NCBI GenBank assembly: GCA_027449865.1 | Contig: DAIDKV010000093.1 | Coordinates: forward strand, 1-64,000 | DNA length: 64,000 nt | Direction of reading: 5' to 3' | Source of the DNA: Planctomycetales bacterium | Lineage (GTDB): Bacteria; Planctomycetota; Planctomycetia; Isosphaerales; Isosphaeraceae | Part shown: in pieces, positions 21,001 to 29,650 of the stretch | Position numbering within the stretch: position 1 is the first letter of the stretch | Layout: every line of letters starts with the position of its first letter | Made by a program: the position numbers and the translations under genes | The notes under the pieces: generated by a model | What the model saw: the letters and a program-made list of their open reading frames with translations, nothing else | Databases searched by the model: none | Told to the model about the DNA's origin: nothing

Positions 21001-21813
21001 TCCGCCAGTGGCGATCTGTTCGCGCTCTGGAGTTCGCGGCTCAGCCTGTCGGGATTCCAATCGCTTGCCCTGCGCCGATCCCAACTGACGAGCACAAATG
21101 AACTCCTGGACCTTCGGTATCTCGCCCCTGGCCCGGACGGAGGCACCATCTACACGGGGCGAGCCGGGGCGCTCGACGCGTTCGGCAAGCCGGTCGGAGG
21201 TCCAGAACCGACCTCGTCGCCCCGCATGACCATTCCAGCGTCCGAGCCCTCTTACTACCTGGAGGTGAAGGGACTCGAACAAGATGGATCATCCGTCCCG
21301 GTAACTGGCCGGATCTCGGCCTCGATCCATGCTTCCTCCGACGGCGATCGACTGCTGACCATCCAGCGGCTGGAAGAGATGGGAGGCGAGCGGCCGAAGC
21401 AGGCGGAGCGCGGCGATGATCTCACCATTGACAAACGCTTTCATCTCATACCCGCCGCGCACCTGCTGATCACCATCCCGTTCAGCGACGATCGGCTGGT
21501 CCTGCGCCGGCTCGACCTTCGCAAGATCCTGGAGAAGAGCGGTCGCGACTATCTCGTGATCACGAGCCGGTCGAGGCTTCGCGTTCGAGCCGGCCGGCCG
21601 TTGAGTCACCGGATCGAGGCCTTCTCGAAAGCCGGCGGCATCCGATACACGCTTGCCCGCGGCCCCGAGGGACTCGTCGTCTCGTCCGACGGCGAATTGA
21701 CATGGTTGCCGCCGAAAAAGTCGGCGGGTGGCCAGGACGCAACAGCCGTCGTAACAGTCGCCGATTCCTCTGGTCTGGAGCGATTCCATACGCTACGGAT
21801 TCGCGTCGATTGA
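18040..21813 (+). CDS. Exported HtrA-like trypsin protease fused to WD40 repeats
   Basis: A 1257-aa protein with a signal peptide (residues 1-24). A trypsin/HtrA domain covers about 30-225 with the full triad context: His in ITNAHVV, Asp in DERDLALL, Ser in NPGNSGGPVV. No PDZ domain follows, unlike normal HtrA. A linker of beta-rich sequence leads to seven WD40-like blades at about 503-800, with repeated SPDGR...RLWD motifs. The last 70 residues resemble a cadherin/Ig-like He_PIG module (FSKAGGIRYTLARGPEGL). It is a probable periplasmic protease using WD40 surfaces for partner binding. The kinase gene starts 71 bp downstream, so the two may be co-transcribed. Confidence 0.85.
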   Translation: MTRLVLFAFSVLTLAVGTIPCIAGHSLEVIERSKKATALVEVVTAEGAASGSAFCIDRSGLFITNAHVVRGGTSVRLIIEIGQKSQRRLRARVLRADDERDLALLQADGDAGLTPLELGRDDTLRETAPIFTFGFPFGKRLRVGDEAYPDITVISSRITALRRDKGQLEGIQFDNQLNPGNSGGPVVDEVGRVVGVAVATVPGAAINLAIPVGRLSEFLGSPGLVFDPPPLAYKDRSRPVSWTIRVQPPTPSARLPEKLSVTVTIANAIGAPRSFTAQPIGDGVFRVKVTPVPHDPDLRVHLDVRFPDGRAVPVEVKDRTVSVGGTRFLLSDLQTLLGGPVPRVFSRRGATAVGPIAGLGKTRIPVGKKSVTVDLDAASQIFVRPLDAPPTVRAIEALVEARQGTKVLATVLKRADFSDVPAPNAVAVRVGRGVVILPVNPSPPLITASQGPPDDGLVAIGGTLDVDGVPRGAGGSIRPPAVEMGEARGDASPVSDEPREVRKLLGHRNQVMDLVLSPDGRFLVTCDLDGIIRVWNAETGANLYTFGGHRGRLYALAMSPDGRRVLSGGEDQVLRLWDIEQGQFLREYRGHGDGIYAIAFTPDGRRCLSAGGGRPGFVLGTDREIWVRDVDDGRVMARWSGHTGIIDALAVSPDGKRALSSSSDQTARLWDVETGREIRRFAGQPELDLHAIFSPDGRRAIVTSAGHLVRIFEVESGREVLQLRGHTAKADSLAASPDGRVLISGSWQERTFRIWDLSDGRALGQIPLETNPQLGTFTPDGRRFFWSFTDRTVREFTLPAAAIRRPDARLADDPLVRLLDGKISDVTVGGGGRYLILTLREARKLAIFDVNAADIIKTIPLPSSNVLVAAGARRLVLAFPDQGLIQRRDLEALDQPARSFTSPIKARLVSLTMGHDSDGPLLAAWAPPHHPAYTDWIRFSLVDPSTMKVHRAGPLLFGNTNRMGGVSPSGGSFLVGSFPPDHLHVRASASGDLFALWSSRLSLSGFQSLALRRSQLTSTNELLDLRYLAPGPDGGTIYTGRAGALDAFGKPVGGPEPTSSPRMTIPASEPSYYLEVKGLEQDGSSVPVTGRISASIHASSDGDRLLTIQRLEEMGGERPKQAERGDDLTIDKRFHLIPAAHLLITIPFSDDRLVLRRLDLRKILEKSGRDYLVITSRSRLRVRAGRPLSHRIEAFSKAGGIRYTLARGPEGLVVSSDGELTWLPPKKSAGGQDATAVVTVADSSGLERFHTLRIRVD

Positions 21814-21883
21814 TCTGGCCGTGGGACGGCACTTCTACGGAACCTTATGCCGCAGGACGGGGCGAGATCGAGGGAGGCGAGTG

Positions 21884-23602
21884 ATGACTGAGATCTTGAC
21901 GTGTCCCGACGAGCACGAACTGCTGCCGACCGCCATGGGCGACCCGGCCGTTTCGACGATCCAGCGCCACCTCGCCGTCTGTCCGGGCTGCCGCGGGCGT
22001 CTGGAGCGTCTCAGGGCCGAGGTCTCGGCGATGCGCCTCGCGTTCGGAAACCCGGCGGACGGCGACCCGAGCGCCCGCCCCGGCTCGCCGGAGAACCCCG
22101 ACGAAGGCCCCGAGCGGCTCGTCGGACGATACAGACTCCTCGAAGAAATCGGCAGGGGCGCACAGGGAATCGTCTACCGTGCCCGCGAGGAGGGGCTCGC
22201 CATGCAGGAAGTGGCCGTCAAGCTCCTGAAAGCCGGGACCATCGATGATGAAGGGGCCGCCGTCCGATTCATCAGGGAGGTCCGATATCTGGCCGGAATC
22301 CATCACGATCACATCGTCCCCTATCAGGATTCGGGAAACGATTGCGGGCAGCTCTATTACGCGATGCGGCTGATGCCTGGAGCAAGCCTGGAGGAACGCC
22401 CCGGGCCGATGGTGCCGATGGAGGCAGCGCGGCTGCTCAGCCAGCTCGCCGAGGCCGTCCACCACCTGCACACACAGCCACACCCCATCGTCCACCGCGA
22501 CCTGAACCCGAAAAACATCCTTTTCGACCAGGGAGGCCGGCCCTACATCGCCGACTTTGGCCTGGCCGTCCTGTTCGAGAGCGGAGGCTCCTCGGCCTGG
22601 GCCTGTGGGACAATCCCCTACATCGCGCCGGAGCAGTTCGATCGCAGGTTCGGCGAACTCGGCCCGGCCTGCGACCTCTACAGCCTCGGTGTGATCCTCT
22701 ACAAGTTGCTAACAGGCCGAACACCGTTTCCAGGCACACGAGACGCAATCCTCCCAACCCTCGAGCAGGAGCCGATCCCTCCAAGCCACCTTCGTGCCGC
22801 CATCCCCCGAGAGATCGAACGCATCTGCCTGAAATGTTTACGCAAGAAGACGATGGACCGGTATCGGTCAGCGGGCGAACTTCTGGAGGATCTCCGATCC
22901 TTCGAGATGAGAAGACCTCTACCTCACACCCCCGCCGAGGGGCCACCACGTCGCCTCGCGGACTGGGCAAGGCGCGAGCCGGCCCTGGCCGTCCGCCTGG
23001 GCGTGATCCTCGCCTGCTCGACGATCATCTGGGGCTATCGCCTCGCGATCGGAGACTTCGCGGCGCTGCTGCCAGGACACTGGGCCCAGATCGTCCCGAA
23101 GTCCGGACTCCTCGGTAGCCATCCGCCGATGGAACCGATCCTCGTCGGGATGAATCAGGCCATCCTCATCGCCTGGGGCCTGGCGTCGTGAGGCTTCCAG
23201 AAACGGCTCAACCAGAGCCCCGACCAGGGTGGCCTCCAGATCGGCTGGAGAATCCTCGACGTCTCCGCCATGGCACTTCTCATCCAGCTCGACGACGCCC
23301 TGATGAGCCCGCTCACCGTCGCCTTCCCCGTCCTGATCGTCGCCTCCGCCTTCTGGGCTCGCGCCGACCAGGTCCTCCAGACCACTTTGCTCTCGATGGC
23401 TGGATATCTCCTGCTTGTCCTGGGCTATCGGTATTTCCATCCCGGAGACGATCGCCCCTGGCGCCATTTCCATTACCTCGTTGGCCTCGCCGCGATCGGC
23501 TCGATGCTCACCTACGAGGTCAACCGAACCCGCGCCCTCGAGCGAATCTGTTCGGCACACGACGGAGCCAGGCTCGGATCAACATCCGGCAAACTCCCAT
23601 GA
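21884..23602 (+). pseudogene. Membrane Ser/Thr kinase with anti-sigma-like zinc motif, split by an in-frame TGA
   Basis: The ATG at 21884 follows GGGAGG. Residues 28-36 hold HLAVCPGC, an H-x3-C-x2-C motif as in zinc-binding anti-sigma domains. The kinase domain follows (about 80-345): GRGAQGIVYRA, VAVKLLKAG, HRDLNPKN, DFGLA, APEQ. The catalytic-loop Lys of HRDxK is Asn here, with a Lys two residues later. After one hydrophobic segment the frame meets TGA at 23189-23191. The same frame continues to 23602 with a membrane region (LMSPLTVAFPVLIVASAFWA) that matches the tail of the paralogue at 24386. A CGA-to-TGA change would explain the split. The 435-aa product may still be functional; readthrough is another option. 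Confidence 0.75.
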
Positions 23603-23681
23603 TCTCTCCCAGGAAGGCACCACTCAGCAACTCCAGAACCCCGCCTGGCGTGGAAACACACATCGAAATTATGGTCGATTA

Positions 23682-23710
23682 TTGACAGAGCCTTGTGCTT
23701 CTGGTGTGAT
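23682..23710 (+). promoter_or_regulatory. Strong candidate promoter for the ECF sigma gene
   Basis: A perfect TTGACA at 23682-23687, exactly 17 bp, then TGTGAT at 23705-23710 (4/6 to TATAAT). It ends 83 bp before the sigma-factor start in a local A/T-rich patch, giving a leader of about 75 nt. Confidence 0.65.
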
Positions 23711-23793
23711 TCCTCACGGGATTGACCATCCGTTTCATCTCTTGGTACCAATCCCCTTGTGTCCGTCACATCAGGATTGCGGGAACGACGGCC

Positions 23794-24411
23794 ATGACGG
23801 AATCAACGCGTGTATCACTACTAATCCGGGTACGCGATCTCGCGGATGGGCCGAGCTGGGGCGAGTTCGACGCGATCTATCGCCCACTGATCTTTGGGTA
23901 CTTGCGACGCCTGGGCCTCGGGGCGTTCGATGCCGACGAGCTCACGCAGGAGGTTTTCTCGCGGTTGATGAAGAAGCTGCCGACGTACGAGCTGGATCGG
24001 CAGAAGGCTCGGTTCCGCACCTTTCTGTGGAAGGTGACCTACCACACGCTGGTCGATCGGGCGAGGCGGCAGAAGGTCCGTGACGAGGCGGAGAGGCAAT
24101 GGATGCGGAAGTTCCGGGAGACCGAGGAGTCGATCCGTCGGAAACACGAGGAGGAGTGGAGGCTGATGCACCGCCGGAGGCTCCTGCAAGTGGTTCTTCC
24201 GTGGGTCCAGTCGCAAACCTCGCCGAGGCTCTGGACCTGTTTCGAGGGTCTGATGTTGCTTGACCGGCCCGCGAAGGAAATTGCGGCCGAGTTGGGTCTC
24301 AGCAAGAATTCCGTGTACGTTTACTCTCACCGAGTCCTGCAAAGGATTCGGGACCGTTGCGCCAGGATCGAGGGTGAGCACGACGATGGAGACGACCTCG
24401 AGCCATCCTGA
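23794..24411 (+). CDS. ECF-type sigma factor linked to Ser/Thr kinases
   Basis: A 205-aa sigma-70-family protein. Region 2 spans about 15-85: FDAIYRPLIFGYLRRLGL, DADELTQEVFSRLMKKL, then FRTFLWKVTYHTLVDRARR. Region 4 lies near the end: FEGLMLLDRPAKEIAAELGL, SKNSVYVYSHRVLQRIR. The linker between them is longer and more charged than usual. ECF groups genetically linked to Ser/Thr kinases (the STK groups) are described for planctomycetes and fit this context. The gene overlaps the following kinase by 26 bp, implying coupled translation. Regulation by the adjacent kinases or their zinc motifs is inferred. Confidence 0.9.
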   Translation: MTESTRVSLLIRVRDLADGPSWGEFDAIYRPLIFGYLRRLGLGAFDADELTQEVFSRLMKKLPTYELDRQKARFRTFLWKVTYHTLVDRARRQKVRDEAERQWMRKFRETEESIRRKHEEEWRLMHRRRLLQVVLPWVQSQTSPRLWTCFEGLMLLDRPAKEIAAELGLSKNSVYVYSHRVLQRIRDRCARIEGEHDDGDDLEPS

Positions 24412-26335
24412 CGGGCCCCGTCTGATGGCGCTTGCCACGGGCGAGCCGCCCGACGAAGCGATTGCGGCGCACCTTCGCAACTGTCGGAAGTGTTGCGATC
24501 GTCTGATGGAATACCGGGCCGAGCTTCTAGCAATTCGCGGACTCGATGGAGCGTGGCGAAGCAACCCGGTCCTGCCCGAGTCGATCCTCGACCTCGGAGA
24601 ACAACAGGAACTCGACGCGATCCGCGAGGAATTCGAGGCGAAGCTCCAGGCTGGATTATCGACTCCGATCGAGGATTATTGCATCGAGAACGAGAACCTC
24701 GGTCCGCGATTGCTCGTCGATTTGATCGGCCTGGAGCTGGAGTATCGGTGGAGACAAGATTCCTCGTTTCGGCCGGATCCGGAGGAGTACGAACGGAGGT
24801 TTCCGTCGCATCGCAAGGAGATCGATCAGGCGATCGCGATCTTCGCGCGCTCGGGCCGGATGGCCTCGCAACGATGGGTCGGCGGTTATGAGTTGCTCGA
24901 GGAACTGGGGCGCGGCGGCCAGGGCGTGGTCTACCGCGCGCGCCGTCCCGGTCTGGAGTGCGCCGAACACCTTGTCGCACTCAAGCTAATTCTCCCGGCA
25001 CTGCTGGCGTCGACCGAGCATGTCGGCCGGTTCGTCCGGGAGATCCGGGCCATTTCGGAGTTGAATCATCGGGGGATCATCCCAACATTCGACTCGGGCG
25101 AGGATCGCGGCCAGCCCTACGTCGCGATGAAGCTGGTGGTCCGCTCGCTGGATCAGGTTTTGCGCGAGCGCGGTCGGATGCCGCCGGACGAGGCGGTCCG
25201 CCTCGCCATCGAGATGGCCCGGGCCGTCGATCACTTTCATCGCCATGGATACATCCATTGCGATCTCAAGCCCTCCAATGTCCTTCTCGATGGAGACCAG
25301 CCCCTGATTACCGACTTCGGTCTGGCCCGTGTCCTCGGGCCCGACGCCGACCTGGGGACGATCGAAGGCCGTCGTCTCGAGGGGACGATCCCCTACATGA
25401 GCCCGGAGCAGCTCCGCGGAGAGCCCTGCCGGGCGAGCGACATCTATTCGCTGGGCGCGATCCTCTTCAAGATGCTGACGGGGCGGACGCCGTACGGCTC
25501 CGGCTGGCGTGCCCTCCTGGGAATCTCGCACAGTGAAGGGCGCGCCCCCCGATTCTATACCCCCGCGATCCCCTCCGCCCTCGATGCGATCGTCCGGAAG
25601 TGTCTAAGGCAGGAGCCCTCCACCCGCTATGAGAGCGCCGGGCAACTGGCCGATGAGCTGGATCGACTCCGAATCGGCGAGCCGTTGATCGACACCCCCG
25701 CCGAGACTTTCGTCGAAACGCTGATCCGATGGGTGAGCCTGCACCGCGAGCTATCAACCCGACTGATCGCGCTCGGCGCCATCCTGGCGCTGACCCAGTT
25801 CAACTATTTCGTCGTGCTGAGGGATCGGGGGCCCAATCCTCGGCTCCACATCAGCGTGACGGTGGTCGAGTCGGTCTGGATCGCCGCGTCCATCGTCCTT
25901 GATCGGCTCTCGCGTGCCTGGGGATCCGGCCCGATCTTGCGGGCCTTGTGGCTCGCCATGGACGTCGCCCTGCTGACGATCCTGCTGGGGCTTCTCGAGG
26001 CCGCAACCACGACCGCGGTCCTTGGCTATCCTCTGCTGATCGCCATCTCGGGACTCTGGGTGCGCCCCTGGCTGGTCTGGCAAACGACGGCCCTCTGTGT
26101 CGCCGGATACATCGGACTGGTGTTCAGCTACAAACTTCAGGGGCTCCCCTGGACGACCGGCACCAAGGAAGACGATCCCAACATCGCCCTGGTGCTCATG
26201 ATCGTCACCGGCCATGTCGTCGCCCTCCAGCTCCGAAGGACGTGCGCCGCCCTCAAGGCCTGTCAGTCCCGTCAGGCCCACGACGGAACCCGACCAGACC
26301 AAAACTTCGGTAAGATTCCGACATCCCGTGCGTAA
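24386..26335 (+). CDS. Membrane Ser/Thr kinase with anti-sigma-like zinc motif
   Basis: A 649-aa protein starting inside the sigma gene. Residues 29-37 (HLRNCRKCC) form an H-x3-C-x2-C motif like zinc-binding anti-sigma domains. A PknB-type kinase domain covers about 170-435: GRGGQGVVYRA, ALKLILPA, HCDLKPSN, DFGLARVLG, SPEQL. The usual HRD Arg is Cys (a non-RD kinase), but Asp, Lys and Asn are in place, so activity is expected. After residue 445 come about five hydrophobic segments, so the kinase is anchored with its catalytic part probably cytosolic. It is paralogous to the split kinase at 21884. It may phosphorylate or sequester the sigma factor. Confidence 0.88.
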   Translation: METTSSHPDGPRLMALATGEPPDEAIAAHLRNCRKCCDRLMEYRAELLAIRGLDGAWRSNPVLPESILDLGEQQELDAIREEFEAKLQAGLSTPIEDYCIENENLGPRLLVDLIGLELEYRWRQDSSFRPDPEEYERRFPSHRKEIDQAIAIFARSGRMASQRWVGGYELLEELGRGGQGVVYRARRPGLECAEHLVALKLILPALLASTEHVGRFVREIRAISELNHRGIIPTFDSGEDRGQPYVAMKLVVRSLDQVLRERGRMPPDEAVRLAIEMARAVDHFHRHGYIHCDLKPSNVLLDGDQPLITDFGLARVLGPDADLGTIEGRRLEGTIPYMSPEQLRGEPCRASDIYSLGAILFKMLTGRTPYGSGWRALLGISHSEGRAPRFYTPAIPSALDAIVRKCLRQEPSTRYESAGQLADELDRLRIGEPLIDTPAETFVETLIRWVSLHRELSTRLIALGAILALTQFNYFVVLRDRGPNPRLHISVTVVESVWIAASIVLDRLSRAWGSGPILRALWLAMDVALLTILLGLLEAATTTAVLGYPLLIAISGLWVRPWLVWQTTALCVAGYIGLVFSYKLQGLPWTTGTKEDDPNIALVLMIVTGHVVALQLRRTCAALKACQSRQAHDGTRPDQNFGKIPTSRA

Positions 26336-26415
26336 CAACAAGGAAAGCGTTGAAGCGGCTCGGGATGTCCCGGGCGGCCCTCCCCAACCGATGTTGCGCA
26401 TGAGGATGAAAGCTC

Positions 26416-27045
26416 ATGGCCACCTTCGTCTCGGTCCTGGTTCAGTGGGTGGTCCTTCCACTGATCATGTTTGCGATCTTCGCCTTCTGCTGCATCATTG
26501 TGGGGACGGCGCGATCTCCCGAGGCAAAAATCTCGTCCTGGGCCGGCCTCTTCGCCGGTCTCCTGATCTTCGTCGTCTATGTCGTCAGCCAGCTCGGCCA
26601 GATTCGGGAGCCCGACTTTCGGACCGCCACGCTGCCCGGGATGCTCTGGTATCCCCTCGGTTTCGGCCTCGTCGCGGGTTTCGTCTTTCTGGGGTTTGTC
26701 CAGGCGGCTGTGCCCACTCGCCTGGTTGGGCTCATCACTCTGACGCTCGCCGCGTCCAGCGCCTCGGCCATTTTCACCTACACGTTCATCGACCAGTTAC
26801 GGCTCTCGGTCCTGTACTGGACGCTGGGGGCCACCCTGGGCACACTCCTGCACATCGTCCTGTTCCCGACCTCGGTCGGGCACATCGTTCGAGGCGGCCC
26901 CTCACAGGAACCATCGATGGCCGAGGAACCACGCGATTCTTTGCTGGGGCCCAACTTCTGGTTACGATCCGCCGATTCGCCGCCCAAGGAAATGATTCAT
27001 GAAGACCAGAATGAGCCTTCGATGAGCCGCCCCTCCGTTTCCTGA
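26416..27045 (+). CDS. Multi-pass membrane protein, unknown function
   Basis: A 209-aa protein with about five hydrophobic segments in residues 1-160 (for example WVVLPLIMFAIFAFCCIIVG and WAGLFAGLLIFVVYVVSQL), then a 50-residue polar tail. It starts 80 bp after the kinase gene and ends 289 bp before vgrG. I do not recognise the family. Being the last gene of the kinase cluster, or a leader gene for the secretion locus, are both possible. The ATG at 26416 has GGATGAAAG upstream. Confidence 0.7.
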   Translation: MATFVSVLVQWVVLPLIMFAIFAFCCIIVGTARSPEAKISSWAGLFAGLLIFVVYVVSQLGQIREPDFRTATLPGMLWYPLGFGLVAGFVFLGFVQAAVPTRLVGLITLTLAASSASAIFTYTFIDQLRLSVLYWTLGATLGTLLHIVLFPTSVGHIVRGGPSQEPSMAEEPRDSLLGPNFWLRSADSPPKEMIHEDQNEPSMSRPSVS

Positions 27046-27211
27046 GAAGGGGTGGTCCCGCGACCCTGGGCCGGGTGTTTTCTTCTCGCCCTGGCGGTCC
27101 TCTTCTCGCCCGAAGGGCGTTCCTGTCCGTGCCTCGAAGGCGATACAGGATCCTGGCACCGCCGCGCCTGGATCGAAAGAGAGCGGAACGATCCTCGTCT
27201 TCGCGACCTCC

Positions 27212-27239
27212 TTGCAAGGCGATGGCGACGGGATAAAAT
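27212..27239 (+). promoter_or_regulatory. Candidate promoter of vgrG
   Basis: TTGCAA at 27212-27217 (4/6), a 16-bp spacer and TAAAAT at 27234-27239 (5/6). It lies in the 288-bp gap before vgrG and ends 94 bp before its ATG. It is the only good sigma-70-like pair I see in this gap. Confidence 0.5.
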
Positions 27240-27333
27240 CGCAGATCAACCCGCTCGCGGCGAGCGGGCGCTGGGCCGGCGCCGATCGCCGCCAGAGACC
27301 GGACGGTCCGAGAGCGCCTCACGCGAGCCAGCC

Positions 27334-29568
27334 ATGCCGACCTATTCTCAGGCCAACCGCCTCCTCTCGGTCTCCACCCCGATGGGACCCGACGCCCTCC
27401 TCCTCCAGCACCTTTCCGGCGAGGAGGCTCTCTCGAAACCCTTCCGCTTCCATCTGGAAATGTTCGCCGAGTCCACCACCTCGGTCAAATTCGAGTCGCT
27501 CCTCGGCCAGAGCGTGACCGCCACCCTGGTGCTGCCAGGCGACGGCTCGAAGCGTTACATCAACGGAATCGTCAGCCGGTTCAGCCAGGGAGAGCGCCGC
27601 CCCTCGGCCCAGGGCGGCGCCACGTTCACCCGGTATCGCGCCGAGGTGGTTCCGAAATTCTGGCTCCTCACAAGAAGCCACCAGAGCCGGATCTTCCAGC
27701 AAATCGCCGTCCCCGAGATCCTCAAGCAGGTCCTCACCGGCCTCGACGTCAGCTACCAGCTCCAGGGCCAGTACTATCCCAGAGACTATTGCGTCCAGTA
27801 CCGCGAGACCGACTTCGCCTTCGCCAGTCGATTAATGGAAGAAGAAGGTATCTTTTACTTCTTCACTCATGGCGATGGCTCGCACAAAATGGTGGTCGCC
27901 GATACCCCCGCGAGCTTCCCGAACGTCCCCGGCCCGACCTCGCTGATCTACGAGACGCTCGAAGGCGGAACGCGGACCGAGGACCGCATTCATCGCTGGG
28001 AGAAGTCGCAAACCATCCAGACCGGCAAGTATCGCCTCTGGGATTATTGCTTCGAGTTGCCGGGCAACAACCTTGAGGCCATCAAGCCGACCCTGGATTC
28101 CGTCCAGGTGGGAACCGTGAGCCACAAGCTGAAGGTCGGCGGCAACGACCGGATGGAAATCTACGACTACCCCGGCCTTTACGCCCAGCGGTTCGATGGC
28201 GTCGCTCCCGGCGGCGGCGACCGCGCCTCCGACGTCCAGCATATCTTCGAGGACAACAAGCGAACCGCCGGCATCCGAATGCAGGAAGAAGAGTCCGCCG
28301 CGATCCGGCTCGAAGGCCAGAGCACCTGCCGTCAGCTCACCGCCGGCGGCAAGTTCACCCTCACCCGACACTTCGACGGCAACGGCCCCTACGTCGTCAC
28401 CCGCGTTCAGCATTCCGCCAGCGCGGGGAATGCTTATACCCTCGGGAACGCCGACGTACCGTACGAAAACGTCTTCGAATGCATCCCGGCCGCGCTCCCC
28501 TTCCGGCCCGAGCGCACAATCCCCCGCCCCCGGATCGAGGGGACCCAGACGGCCGTCGTCGTCGGCAACCAGGGGGACGAGATCTTCACCGACAAGTACG
28601 GTCGGATCAAGGTCCAGTTTCCCTGGGACCGCCAGGGAAAGAAGGATGCCAACAGCTCCTGCTGGATTCGGGTGGCCACCCCCTGGGCCGGCAAGCAATG
28701 GGGGATCATCCACATCCCCCGCGTCGGCCAGGAAGTGCTCATCGCCTTCGAGGAGGGAGATCCCGACCGGCCGATCGTCGTCGGCAGCGTCTTCAACGCG
28801 GATCTGATGCCCCCCTACACCCTCCCCGACAAGATGACCCAGAGCGGATACCTCGACCGAAGTACCACCCAGGCCGAGTCCGCCAACTTCAACCAGCTTC
28901 GGTTCGAGGACAAGAAGGGCTCCGAGGAAGTCTACTTCCACGCCGAAAAGGATTTCAACCGGGTCGTCGAGAACAACGATACCCTGAAGGTCGGATTCGA
29001 CAAGAAGGACAAGGGCGACCAGTCGATCGAGATCTTCAACAACCACTCGCTCAGCGTCGGCGCGGGCAAGAGCCAGGCCGGCGACGGCAGCCAGACCCTC
29101 TCCGTCTTCAACAACCAGAACGTGACCATCGGCGACGCCGCCGCCAGCGGCGGCAGCCAGACCATCTCCGTCTTCAAGGACCGGACCGAGACCGTGAAGA
29201 CCGGGAACGAATCGGTCACGATCGAGATGGGGAACCGTACGATCACCGTCAAGCAGGGGAACGACGCCCACGAGATCAACATGGGGAACCGCGAGGTGAA
29301 GCTCGGCATGGGGAACGACACGTTGACCCTCAGCATGGGCAACCAGTCGACCAAACTCGACCTCGGCGCCAGTTCCACCGAAGCGATGCAGTCGATCACT
29401 TTGAAGGTCGGCGAGAACAGCATCACGATCAACCAGATGGGGATCACCATTCAGGGGATGATGGTCAAGATCAACGGTCAGGTGCAAACCCAGGTCCAGG
29501 GCCTGATGCTCCAGATGAGCGGCGAGGCCATGACACAGATCAGCGGCGGGATTACGATGATCGGCTGA
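27334..29568 (+). CDS. vgrG: T6SS spike protein VgrG (TssI)
   Basis: A 744-aa VgrG. The gp27-like part spans about 10-390 (YCVQYRETDFAFASRLMEEE, GIFYFFTHGDG). The gp5-like OB region has TDKYGRIKVQFPWDRQGK, CWIRVATPWAGKQWG and RVGQEVLIAFEEGDPDRPI. From about 560 a long beta-prism/helix of repeated SVFNNQ, EMGNRTITV and GNDTLTLSMGN units forms the needle. It ends with hydrophobic repeats and no extra effector domain. The ATG at 27334 matches the family start; a longer frame upstream (from 27052) is only leader sequence. The trimeric spike caps the Hcp tube and would be sharpened by the PAAR protein encoded two genes later. Confidence 0.96.
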   Translation: MPTYSQANRLLSVSTPMGPDALLLQHLSGEEALSKPFRFHLEMFAESTTSVKFESLLGQSVTATLVLPGDGSKRYINGIVSRFSQGERRPSAQGGATFTRYRAEVVPKFWLLTRSHQSRIFQQIAVPEILKQVLTGLDVSYQLQGQYYPRDYCVQYRETDFAFASRLMEEEGIFYFFTHGDGSHKMVVADTPASFPNVPGPTSLIYETLEGGTRTEDRIHRWEKSQTIQTGKYRLWDYCFELPGNNLEAIKPTLDSVQVGTVSHKLKVGGNDRMEIYDYPGLYAQRFDGVAPGGGDRASDVQHIFEDNKRTAGIRMQEEESAAIRLEGQSTCRQLTAGGKFTLTRHFDGNGPYVVTRVQHSASAGNAYTLGNADVPYENVFECIPAALPFRPERTIPRPRIEGTQTAVVVGNQGDEIFTDKYGRIKVQFPWDRQGKKDANSSCWIRVATPWAGKQWGIIHIPRVGQEVLIAFEEGDPDRPIVVGSVFNADLMPPYTLPDKMTQSGYLDRSTTQAESANFNQLRFEDKKGSEEVYFHAEKDFNRVVENNDTLKVGFDKKDKGDQSIEIFNNHSLSVGAGKSQAGDGSQTLSVFNNQNVTIGDAAASGGSQTISVFKDRTETVKTGNESVTIEMGNRTITVKQGNDAHEINMGNREVKLGMGNDTLTLSMGNQSTKLDLGASSTEAMQSITLKVGENSITINQMGITIQGMMVKINGQVQTQVQGLMLQMSGEAMTQISGGITMIG

Positions 29569-29650
29569 AGGCCCGAGAATCGCGGACACTTGTTGTGCGG
29601 GACCGCCGCGGCCCCGCGATCCACCACCCGGAATTCGAGGCGGCTCGCCC

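Noticed and set aside
27052-27333. N-terminal extension of VgrG with a signal-like stretch
   Set aside because: VgrG proteins start at the conserved Tyr-Ser-Gln-Ala region encoded from 27334 and are not secreted by signal peptide. The extension also crosses a good promoter.
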